Below the pieces are notes generated by a model, which saw only the letters and a program-made list of their open reading frames with translations, made no database searches and was not told where the DNA came from. Position numbers and translations under genes: made by a program. Source: an uncultured Chryseolinea sp. (GTDB lineage: Bacteria; Bacteroidota; Bacteroidia; Cytophagales; Cyclobacteriaceae). From it: a stretch of DNA of 6,228 bases. The stretch covers positions 1 to 6,228 of the forward strand of contig CAMLER010000320.1 of the NCBI GenBank assembly GCA_946478915.1. Direction: 5' to 3'. This document shows positions 1 through 6,090 of the stretch, piece by piece; positions within the stretch are counted from its first letter, which is position 1, and every line of letters starts with the position of its first letter.

Positions 1-107
1 AATAATTCCTTGTAGTTCCATATCTCCGCAAAGTCAAAGAGCCTTCGTTTTTCGGCATCAACAATTTGCTCCTGCTGTTCTTTTACGGATGTGGCCTGCG
101 CGATCAA
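1..107 (-). CDS. N-terminus of probable polysaccharide-export ABC permease (partial)
   Basis: Only the first 36 codons or so are present; the gene continues beyond the left edge. The leftward frame reads a charged, Gln/Glu-rich leader and then RLFDFAEIWNYKELF. This resembles the segment just before the first membrane helix of ABC-2 type permeases that export O-antigen or capsule (family pattern: E-[IL]-W-x-Y-[RK]-[DE]-L-[LF], followed by a stretch rich in WRD/RRD). An in-frame TAA at 120-122 limits the upstream end, and no ATG lies between it and the motif. TTG at 105-107 is therefore the most likely start, giving a leader that begins M-I-A-Q-A. The gene is divergent from the glycosyltransferase at 228, which fits a glycan export role. 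The identification rests on about 15 residues and no transmembrane segment is visible, so it is tentative. Confidence 0.45.
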   Translation of the reverse strand, partial: MIAQATSVKEQQEQIVDAEKRRLFDFAEIWNYKEL

Positions 108-212
108 AGAGGATTCTTTTTAGTTTATTTGCGAAGTTATTATGAATTGACCACCACGCAAATTAGGAGGGATTGTCACCTGTGAGCTGGATGTTCGGAA
201 AATGGAATTATT

Positions 213-226
213 GAGTAAAATTACTC
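213..226. promoter_or_regulatory. Inverted repeat abutting the glycosyltransferase start
   Basis: GAGTAA and TTACTC form perfect 6-base arms around a 2-base centre, ending one base before the GTG start at 228. In RNA this would fold as a 5-bp stem with an AAAT loop directly at the start codon. In DNA it could be a small operator. The short arms make chance occurrence quite possible. Confidence 0.25.
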
Positions 227-227
227 T

Positions 228-1319
228 GTGGGAAAAAAAATATTGTTTCTTGTTCCTTATCCCTTACATGAATCGCCTTCCCAGCGCTTTCGGTTCGAGC
301 AATATTTTGACATTTTGAAAAGCAAAGAATATAGCTATACGATACAATCCTTTCTCGATACCGATAACTGGAAGGTGTTTTATTCCAGAGGAGGAACATT
401 TGCCAAGCTTGTAGCGCTCATTTCAGGATTTGGAAAACGAATTATCGCAGTCGCTACATCACCGATGTATGATTTTATATTTATTCACCGGGAAGTTACG
501 CCAGTCGGACCGCCAATATTTGAATGGATGCTTGCCAAAATGTTACGGAGGAAAATCATATATGATTTTGACGACGCAATTTGGTTGACGGACAACCAAG
601 CTGAGTCATTTTTCTTAAGATTAATGAAATGGAGGAGTAAAGTATCCTGGACGTGCAAATGGGCATATAAGGTAAGTTGCGGAAATGAATATTTGCATGA
701 TTATGCCTCTCAGTTCAACAAGCAGGTGGTTATTAATCCGACTACTATCGATACCAAAAACTTACATAACCGCAATTTCTATCACGATGTTGAGCGAGGA
801 ACTGGATCTAAAGTTCGTATTGGTTGGACAGGGTCCCACTCAACGCTGAAATATCTGGAGCAGATATCCGTGATTCTAAAACAGATCTCGGATGCTTTTC
901 CTGAAATTGAATTTGTGGTAATTGCTGACAAAGAACCCCTTCTTAACGGTGTCTCGAATGTGAAGTTCGTAAGGTGGAATCCAGTTTCGGAAATAAGAGA
1001 CCTCCTCAATTTTGACATTGGAATTATGCCCTTGCCGGATGATCGATGGTCAAAGGGCAAGTGTGGTTTCAAAGCGCTGCAATACATGGCTCTTGAGATT
1101 CCCACAGTAGCCTCGGCGGTAGGTGTTAATCCTAAAATTGTAGACCATGGGGTTAACGGTTTTCTGTGTAACACGGCTGAAGAATGGATTGATTCGTTGA
1201 GAGTGCTTTTAGAGAACCCTCAACTTAGAAAAAGAATGGGCTCTAATGGAAGAAAAAAGGTGATCGAGAATTATTCGGTACTTTCAAATGCTAACACCTT
1301 TTTGTCTCTTTTTGAATAA
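228..1319 (+). CDS. GT4-like (GT-B fold) glycosyltransferase
   Basis: A 363-residue cytoplasmic glycosyltransferase, predicted to move a sugar from a nucleotide donor onto a growing lipid-linked glycan. The N-terminal half opens with a beta strand (KKILFLVPYP, 3-12), has an R-rich acceptor-side segment (PSQRFRFEQY) and contains YDFDDAIW near 112-119. The C-terminal donor-binding half begins at IGWTGSHSTLKYL (198-210). It contains DIGIMPLPDDRWSKGKCGFK (263-282) followed by LQYMA, then VASAVGVN (294-301) and NGFL (310-313). The classical E-x7-E of GT4 enzymes is altered here to the GFKALQYMA form, which I recall from a bacterial subgroup. Length is normal and the frame intact. GTG at 228 is the only plausible start: an in-frame TAA lies at 216-218 and the next Met is residue 80. 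Codons 3-5 include a run of eight A. Its 3' end overlaps the convergent gene by 49 bases. Donor and acceptor sugars cannot be told. Confidence 0.9.
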   Translation: MGKKILFLVPYPLHESPSQRFRFEQYFDILKSKEYSYTIQSFLDTDNWKVFYSRGGTFAKLVALISGFGKRIIAVATSPMYDFIFIHREVTPVGPPIFEWMLAKMLRRKIIYDFDDAIWLTDNQAESFFLRLMKWRSKVSWTCKWAYKVSCGNEYLHDYASQFNKQVVINPTTIDTKNLHNRNFYHDVERGTGSKVRIGWTGSHSTLKYLEQISVILKQISDAFPEIEFVVIADKEPLLNGVSNVKFVRWNPVSEIRDLLNFDIGIMPLPDDRWSKGKCGFKALQYMALEIPTVASAVGVNPKIVDHGVNGFLCNTAEEWIDSLRVLLENPQLRKRMGSNGRKKVIENYSVLSNANTFLSLFE

Positions 1320-2602
1320 TCCCAAATCAGAAAAAGCGCAACTAAAAAGAATGGCAACATCGGAATTTTATAGCGAACCAGCGTACCGAAATTGAAAGTA
1401 GAGACGCCTACGGCAAAAGCAAAAACAATCGAAAAGATAAACGTAAATAAAACTGTTGGATTATCCATTCCTCTAAAAAGTCGAACGTTTAGTCTGACCG
1501 CAATAATTGTACTTACTATTAGTAGGAATAGACTTTCTAGTGCAGATAAAAGCATCAAAGGGTTCTTAACTTCCCATAGATAAGGCCGGAACAAGGAAAC
1601 AACTATTGCCTGAGGGGCAAGCTTAAACATGGATGTTAAAGTTCCATCCAGTTCACCTAGAGCATACCCTGACCCTGCGTCACGCCCCGTGTAAAATCCG
1701 ATATCATAAGCCGTAATTTTCGCAGTCATTGCAACCTTTTTAAGTGAATATTTGCTATTATCTTCTCCTGCTTTTATCATGGCAAAATACCCAAGCGTGA
1801 CGGCTGCAGTTAACATAAAAGGAGCTAACATAATCCTAAGAATCCTGCTGCGAATTGATTCAAGGTTTGAAAGAAAAACCCAAATGATAGAGGCAGGTAA
1901 AAAGGTTAAGAGAATATAGATTTTGATAGCGTATAGTCCGTAAAGAGAAAGTGAAAGCAAAACAAAATGCCTGATTTCAAATTCCTTTCTGATGAAAATC
2001 CGAAATATCTGATAAGTTGCTACTCCCAGACACGCCATTGTAATTGTGTCTTTCAACAATCCCGAGCCCCAGAAAAAAACGGAGGGAATAAAAAATGCCG
2101 CAATTGCCAACTTTCTGTGTAACCTTGGATATTGCTCATAAAACGTTAAAAAAAACATCCACATCCCGACAAAGCTCACGATTGCAAATAGCACGGCCGT
2201 TGCGGAATAGGATGAAAAGGTAATCAGATCGAAGACTGCCGCGATTTTAACAATGGCAAATGACTGAGGGTCGGAAAAGAAAATGATTTTAGAGGCGTAC
2301 TTGTAAATATCATTGTATGTCTGCCCATCATTTAGCAGCAATCTAAATCCCTTCGCCGGCGAATCCATAAACGCCTCCCAGATATGGCGGCTTCCGTGGG
2401 TATGGTAATTAAATGTATCACCGCCATCATAATAAAACTGATAAATAAACCCGACCGCTAAAGCTCCGATGATCTTAACAGCCAGCGCCGGGAAAAAATA
2501 AACTCGTGTTGTGGGATCTGTGACGCGTGGTCTTATAATGTAAGCAAGCACTGCTACAACTTTCAGCAGAATTGGTGTAACTATCAGATCGCGAGCTTCC
2601 AA
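1271..2602 (-). CDS. Polytopic membrane protein, probable glycan polymerase or GT-C-like enzyme
   Basis: A 443-residue inner-membrane protein with about ten or eleven hydrophobic helices (for example near 8-23, 36-54, 136-154, 165-180, 186-204, 214-246, 255-275, 353-368, 383-404 and 413-428). Conspicuous motifs are YYDGGDTFNYH (57-67) after the second helix, PSVFFWGSGLLKDT (173-186), LFRPYLWE (337-344) and FNFGTLVRYKIPMLPFF (403-419). A Gly-x-x-x-Lys-Asp motif in a helix-flanking loop, together with a late Arg-Tyr-x-x-Pro, recalls Wzy/EpsG-like oligosaccharide polymerases and GT-C glycosyltransferases. The neighbouring glycosyltransferase supports a glycan role. The exact family is not certain; a flippase is less likely given the helix pattern. 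An in-frame TAG at 2621-2623 and no Met before residue 79 make TTG at 2600-2602 the likely start. The last 49 bases lie antisense to the end of the glycosyltransferase. It is 95 bases downstream of the TPR gene on the same strand. Confidence 0.8.
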   Translation of the reverse strand: MEARDLIVTPILLKVVAVLAYIIRPRVTDPTTRVYFFPALAVKIIGALAVGFIYQFYYDGGDTFNYHTHGSRHIWEAFMDSPAKGFRLLLNDGQTYNDIYKYASKIIFFSDPQSFAIVKIAAVFDLITFSSYSATAVLFAIVSFVGMWMFFLTFYEQYPRLHRKLAIAAFFIPSVFFWGSGLLKDTITMACLGVATYQIFRIFIRKEFEIRHFVLLSLSLYGLYAIKIYILLTFLPASIIWVFLSNLESIRSRILRIMLAPFMLTAAVTLGYFAMIKAGEDNSKYSLKKVAMTAKITAYDIGFYTGRDAGSGYALGELDGTLTSMFKLAPQAIVVSLFRPYLWEVKNPLMLLSALESLFLLIVSTIIAVRLNVRLFRGMDNPTVLFTFIFSIVFAFAVGVSTFNFGTLVRYKIPMLPFFLVALFLIWDYSKRDKKVLAFESTE

Positions 2603-2697
2603 GGGTCTTAATTCGAAAAGCTAAAGTTCAATCTTTACAATCTATCAAACAACGAATGAACCCCGCACTGTAAGATTCTCGCTCACATTCAACTTTC

Positions 2698-3981
2698 TCA
2701 CTCCCCCTTCTCCATCCTTTTCAACCTTCTCTTCGCATCTTTAAAAGCTTCATCTTTCCGATCAGCTTTCTTTTTGACGGCAGTAAACCACCTTTTGGCT
2801 TCAGCCTTATTGCCTTGACGCTCAGCAATTTCGCCTAAGGCTATCATGGAATATAGATAATAGCCTGATTCATTAGCCCCGATCTCTTCCGCGAACTTCA
2901 TACACAACTCATAATTGATTTTTGCATCGTCAAACTTCTTGCGGGCTTCGTATATCTGTCCAAGAAAAAACGCAGCATACCGCCCGCTGGTCGCTTCGTA
3001 TCCTACCTGACCGCTATCGATCTTCATCAATATATTCTTACAAACCGGCTCGGCCTGGGTAAATCTTCCCATCGAATATAACATGCGGGCATAATAACGG
3101 TGGAAGTATGGGTTGTTCGGATACGTAGTGTGAAGGTAATCACTGATCTGGAATGCTCTTGGCTGGTCGTTCTCATAGCTGTTCAAAATCCGCATGAGCC
3201 AGACCATTGCTTCAGTGCGTGTATAAAATGCGTTTTACGAAACTTCATTAAGTTGTTTCAGCCCTAATGCTTTGTCACCTTTCTTGAAAAACCACAACAC
3301 GGGTTTTAAAGCAGGATAATTTTCAGGTACCCACACCGAGAAATAATTATACAATGCGTCGCCGAATAACAACTCCGGATTCAACCCCTCTTTTTCCTTT
3401 CCATACTTCAAATAATCCAGCGCACTCGTACCCGCCGAGATCGCCTTACGCCAGTTTTTTCTCTCCTCATCGGCGTATAGCCGTCCCTTAAAAGCATAAG
3501 CAGCAGCTAAGAAAAATGCGGCTTCGGTCTTGTATGGCGGATGATTCTTATACAGATTCTCGCCCACATAAATGGCGGTATCCATATAAGCAAAAAACGT
3601 ATCATCGTGTGACGTGTCCTTTGTATTAGGCATGATCTTCCACCATTCGATCAGGCCCATCAGGAAATAGGGAAGGGGATGCCACGCAAATTTCGTCTTT
3701 AAATATTTAAACTGCTGTTCGGCTCGTGGAAAGTTGAAGTTGTAAAGATCATTTAATGCTTGCGTGCATTCTAACTGCACGTGCAGATCAGAAATCAGGA
3801 TGATAGTCGTGTCCTTTGCAGTAGATGCTGATTTGACAATGGTCTGCGCCTGTGCATGCGGCGTGAATAAAACCAATAAAAGCACTACAAGCCCTAGTCC
3901 GTGACGATCGGTGAATAATAAATAGCTCCGAAGCCGGCCCTTGATTTCCTGTATTCTCTTACTATTTTTAATTTCTTTCAC
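2698..3981 (-). pseudogene. Exported TPR-repeat protein split by an in-frame TAA
   Basis: The leftward frame spans 427 sense codons except for one TAA at 3235-3237. The first part (3235-3981, 248 residues) has a long basic N-terminus and a hydrophobic segment (LGLVVLLLVLFTPHAQA, about 29-45) that looks like a signal peptide cleaved before QT. TPR-like helices follow (ALNDLYNFNFPRAEQQFKYL, then HPLPYFLMGLIEWWKIM). After the stop the same frame continues NAFYTRTEA, then Met at 3207 and 169 residues (2698-3207). These contain about three more TPR units: PYFHRYYARMLYSMGRFTQA, AAFFLGQIYEARKKFDDAKI and YSMIALGEIAERQGNKAEAK. Tandem TPRs pack as a helical scaffold for protein contacts, here probably in the periplasm or at the outer membrane. 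GTG at 3979-3981 is the likely start, since an in-frame TGA is at 3994-3996. Neither half shows other damage, so this may be a recent nonsense mutation, a sequencing error, or two proteins made by reinitiation at 3207. The specific function is unknown. Confidence 0.8.
3235..3237 (-). other. Premature TAA inside the TPR gene
   Basis: The codons around it read N-E-V-S-stop-N-A-F-Y-T-R. One base change from CAA (Gln), AAA (Lys) or GAA (Glu) would create it. The base after the stop is A, a context not known for readthrough, and no recoding signal was noticed. The first ATG downstream in this frame is at 3205-3207, 27 bases beyond the stop. Confidence 0.85.
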
Positions 3982-4019
3982 TTCCGGATAATCTCATTAA
4001 ACTAACTTCGGGCGCTCAC

Positions 4020-4051
4020 TTCAACACCATAACACCTCAACACTTCAACAC
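4020..4051 (+). repeat. Four tandem 8-base units ending at a start codon
   Basis: Consecutive octamers are TTCAACAC (4020-4027), CATAACAC (4028-4035), CTCAACAC (4036-4043) and TTCAACAC (4044-4051). The consensus is roughly YTCAACAC, with one divergent unit. The array ends at the base before the GTG start of the membrane protein. It lies within the 70-base divergent gap from the TPR gene, so it forms that gene's leader. It has no spacers and is far too short to be a CRISPR array. It could arise by slippage or bind a regulator. Confidence 0.7.
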
Positions 4052-4681
4052 GTGATAGAGCACGAAACTAAATCATTCTTCTCAGCCGACAAAAGATTGC
4101 TTTTCATACTCCTTTGCCTCATTACCTTGCTACTTCTATATGTCAAAATAACACTCATTGAAAACGAAACTGCTGCTTTTGAGTTCCTTCAGGACCGCCC
4201 TGAGGGAATGGTTTTAAGGACAATCAGCACAATAAAGTTCCTTTCCATACCATTTGTGTACTTATGGAAATTCCTGGTCATTGCCTTTGTCATTTGGGTT
4301 GGATGCTTCATGTTTGGGTATCGCGTCACGTACACGCAATGCTGGGGGGTTGTCGTAGCGGCAGAATACATTTTCCTCGTTCCTGAAATTTTGAAAATAT
4401 TGTGGTTCATGTTCGTTGAAACAGACCCTACTTATAATGACCTCAGTGGTTTTTATCCCCTATCCTTAATTCATTTTGTGGATATCGAATCGTTGGATAA
4501 GCGTTGGGCGTATCCGTTGCGGGCTTTAAATCTTTTTGAAATTATCTATTGGTTCTTGCTGGTTGGCGGGATTCATCACTATGCCCGCAAAGAAAAGCGG
4601 TATGTATGGATTATTGTAGCCTGTTCCTATGTCCTCATCTTCTTCTTATGGCTGATCTTTTATGCGATTGTTTATAAATAG
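4052..4681 (+). CDS. Five-helix integral membrane protein of unknown function
   Basis: A 209-residue protein with about five membrane helices, near residues 16-34, 64-88, 96-121, 157-174 and 184-206. A charged extramembrane loop (about 122-156) contains ETDPTYNDLSGFYPLSLIHF. The segment PLRALNLFEIIYWFLLVGGIHHYAR (155-179) vaguely recalls the last helices of Yip1-like membrane proteins, but I cannot assign a family with confidence. It has no signal peptide separate from its first helix and no catalytic motif. GTG at 4052 is the first start after the in-frame TAA at 3998-4000, and the next Met is residue 53, inside the loop after the first helix. It is divergent from the TPR gene with only 70 bases between the two starts, so the two may share control and possibly a pathway. 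Its TAG stop is 6 bases from the stop of the convergent aminotransferase. Confidence 0.75.
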   Translation: MIEHETKSFFSADKRLLFILLCLITLLLLYVKITLIENETAAFEFLQDRPEGMVLRTISTIKFLSIPFVYLWKFLVIAFVIWVGCFMFGYRVTYTQCWGVVVAAEYIFLVPEILKILWFMFVETDPTYNDLSGFYPLSLIHFVDIESLDKRWAYPLRALNLFEIIYWFLLVGGIHHYARKEKRYVWIIVACSYVLIFFLWLIFYAIVYK

Positions 4682-4687
4682 AAACAT

Positions 4688-5794
4688 CTACCCGCGAAAG
4701 AACTTCTTAATTACGTCGCATATATATTCTACATCCATTTGCTCCATGCCGGGCCACAGCGGTAAGCTCAGGGAAGTTTTGGCAATTTCTTCGGCAATTG
4801 GAAAATCGCCTTTCGCAAATCCCTGTTCCTGGAAATTTTTCTGAAGATGTGGAGGGATTGGGTAATGTATACCGGTGCCAATTTGATTTGAGGTCAGATG
4901 ATCGCGTAACGCATCCCTCTTAGGGGTTCGGATAACGAACAGGTGAAATACATGGGTGGCCTCTGGGATTATTTTCGGGAGCTGAATTGCCGGAATTTCT
5001 TTAAGGCCGGCCAGATAAAATGCCGCGAGCTTTTTTCTCTCATTGTTCCATGGCTGAAGATACCGAAGTTTTATCCGTAAAACTGCAGCCTGAATTTCAT
5101 CTAGCCTGGAGTTTACGCCGTCGCTGTCTGAAATATTTTTCTCATCAAACCCATAATTGCGATAACGGCGTGCATACTTGCCAAGTTGTTCATCGTCAGT
5201 AACAATAGCACCACCATCTCCCAGCGCTCCAAGATTCTTTACCGGGTAAAAGCTGGTTGCACTAATATCGCCCAGCGCACCCGTGGGTTTATTTCGCCAT
5301 GTCGCGCCCTGAGCCTGGGCATTATCTTCGACTACAAAAATCTTATTTTGCCGGGCATCATCGACAAACGACATGTCGCAGGGTTGGCCGTAAAGGTGCA
5401 CAGGAATGATGGCTTTCGTCCCCGAGGTAAGGGCCTGACGAAGATTAGTGACATCAACATTAAAGGTTTCCGGATCTGGCTCAACGGGAACAATTCTGGC
5501 GCCCGTCCTTTGAACTGCAAGCCATGTCGCAACAAAGGTATGGGAAGGCACTATCACCTCATCACCATTGGTCACGCCACAAGCCTTTAGCGCGATAAAC
5601 AAGGCATCAAGTCCGTTGCCAACCCCAACACAGTGAGCGGCATTGGAAAATAGGGCATAGTCACGCTCGAAGGCTTCCAGTTCACTTCCAAGGATGAACC
5701 AATTTCTGTCATAAACTCTCATTATTGCTTCCTGTGCCTGCTTCCGCACTTCGGCGTGCTGGTGTTCAAGAGATATAAAAGGAATTGGTTTCAA
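4688..5794 (-). CDS. DegT/DnrJ/EryC1/StrS-family sugar aminotransferase (FdtB/QdtB-like)
   Basis: A complete 368-residue PLP-dependent aminotransferase of fold type I. It is predicted to transfer an amino group, typically from glutamate, to a keto-deoxy sugar nucleotide. Visible landmarks are GNGLDAL (59-65, cofactor phosphate region), HLYGQPCDM (133-141), VVEDNAQAQGA (154-164, with Asp157 expected to contact the pyridine nitrogen) and SFYPVKNLGALGDGGA (181-196, with Lys186 as the Schiff-base lysine). Also seen are VNSRLDEIQAA (227-237) and GIHYPIPPHLQ (308-318). The last motif and the overall pattern resemble 3-aminotransferases of dTDP-3-keto-6-deoxy sugars (FdtB, QdtB), but the isomerase and acetyltransferase that usually accompany them are not in this window. 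TTG at 5792-5794 places Met two residues before PIPF, where family members normally begin, and the nearest upstream in-frame stop is at 5819-5821. The gene is probably transcribed from the promoter at 5972-6002 with a leader of about 170 bases. Confidence 0.93.
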   Translation of the reverse strand: MKPIPFISLEHQHAEVRKQAQEAIMRVYDRNWFILGSELEAFERDYALFSNAAHCVGVGNGLDALFIALKACGVTNGDEVIVPSHTFVATWLAVQRTGARIVPVEPDPETFNVDVTNLRQALTSGTKAIIPVHLYGQPCDMSFVDDARQNKIFVVEDNAQAQGATWRNKPTGALGDISATSFYPVKNLGALGDGGAIVTDDEQLGKYARRYRNYGFDEKNISDSDGVNSRLDEIQAAVLRIKLRYLQPWNNERKKLAAFYLAGLKEIPAIQLPKIIPEATHVFHLFVIRTPKRDALRDHLTSNQIGTGIHYPIPPHLQKNFQEQGFAKGDFPIAEEIAKTSLSLPLWPGMEQMDVEYICDVIKKFFRG

Positions 5795-5849
5795 TAGGAG
5801 GGGAATAATACACAGAAATTAATAAATAAAACATCGAATACTGATCACG

Positions 5850-5871
5850 GAATCCGATGGTTATCGGATTC
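5850..5871. repeat. Perfect 9-bp hairpin in the aminotransferase leader
   Basis: GAATCCGAT and ATCGGATTC are exact reverse complements around a 4-base loop (GGTT on +, AACC on -). It sits 56 bases before the TTG start of the leftward aminotransferase and downstream of the candidate promoter, so it would be in the mRNA leader. Neither side has an immediate T-tract, so it does not look like a standard intrinsic terminator. It may stabilise the mRNA, act in attenuation or bind a regulator. Confidence 0.7.
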
Positions 5872-5971
5872 GGTGTTGTATAAGTTTTGTCAAACGCTCT
5901 ACATTCAATTCGCCAATACTATTGCTCCTTCGCGGCATCGTTATAGGGATTTTTACCCTTCTAGACGCACT

Positions 5972-6002
5972 CAAATATAAATGCGCCCTGCATACAACCA
6001 AA
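5972..6002 (-). promoter_or_regulatory. Bacteroidota-type promoter for the aminotransferase
   Basis: Read on the minus strand, TTTG (6002-5999) is followed after 19 bases by TATATTTG (5979-5972). This matches the known Bacteroidota primary sigma pattern, a -33 TTTG and a -7 TAnnTTTG, with all defined positions identical. Transcription would start near 5965 and run toward the aminotransferase start at 5794. The spacer holds a weak palindrome, ATGC and GCAT arms at 5981-5993, which could be an operator. Confidence 0.6.
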
Positions 6003-6028
6003 ATTTCACTATTTTCGGCCCTAATTTA

Positions 6029-6059
6029 TGGATAAGACCCTAAGGACTAGCCTTATCCA
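6029..6059. repeat. Inverted repeat with 8-base arms, DnaA-box-like
   Basis: TGGATAAG (6029-6036) and CTTATCCA (6052-6059) are exact reverse complements separated by 15 bases. Inside, TAAGG and CCTTA (6041-6045 and 6051-6055) can form a competing small stem. Each arm also overlaps a 9-mer close to the DnaA box TTATNCACA: TTATCCACG on + at 6053-6061 and TTATCCATA on - at 6035-6027, each with one mismatch. It lies between the leftward promoter and the ATG at 6091, so it could be an operator for either gene. Confidence 0.45.
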
Positions 6060-6090
6060 CGTGCATTACGAACAATGAAATAACGATTTG

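Larger units (their letters stand above)
5795..6090. other. Divergent intergenic region
   Basis: This 296-base non-coding stretch lies between the aminotransferase and the rightward gene at the right edge. It contains one good leftward promoter and two inverted repeats (listed separately), and an AT-rich patch at 5804-5840. I see no tRNA, riboswitch or protein-coding frame of note. Confidence 0.6.

Noticed and set aside
3..185. Rightward open frame at the left edge
   Set aside because: It has no sensible protein features. The opposite strand over 1-107 gives a translation that resembles a known family.
782..1174. Leftward 130-residue open frame opposite the glycosyltransferase
   Set aside because: It is fully antisense to a well-supported enzyme and looks like low-complexity shadow coding. 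Frames at 208-399 (-), 1392-1583 (+) and 4189-4410 (-) were dropped for the same reason.
3235..3237. Stop-codon reassignment as an explanation for the TAA in the TPR gene
   Set aside because: TAA ends the glycosyltransferase and the polymerase-like gene, TGA ends the TPR gene and TAG ends the other two complete genes. All three codons therefore act as stops here.
4020..4051. CRISPR array
   Set aside because: The units are 8 bases long, contiguous and without spacers, and no cas genes are present.
5186..5590. Rightward 134-residue open frame opposite the aminotransferase
   Set aside because: It lies antisense to a gene with all family motifs intact, and its translation has no recognisable domain. 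The same applies to frames at 5020-5202 (+), 5332-5535 (-) and 4662-4844 (+).
5850..5871. Intrinsic terminator
   Set aside because: The stem is good but neither strand has a T-tract directly after it, and no gene ends on either strand at this place.
6010..6017. Rightward -7 element (TATTTTCG) for the gene at 6091
   Set aside because: It has one mismatch to TAnnTTTG and no TTTG or TTG at the right distance upstream. A similar weak match at 4003-4010 (TAACTTCG) was rejected for the same reason.
6075..6083. Two-codon ORF (ATG AAA TAA) just before the gene at 6091
   Set aside because: It is too short to support as a leader peptide and has no associated attenuator structure.
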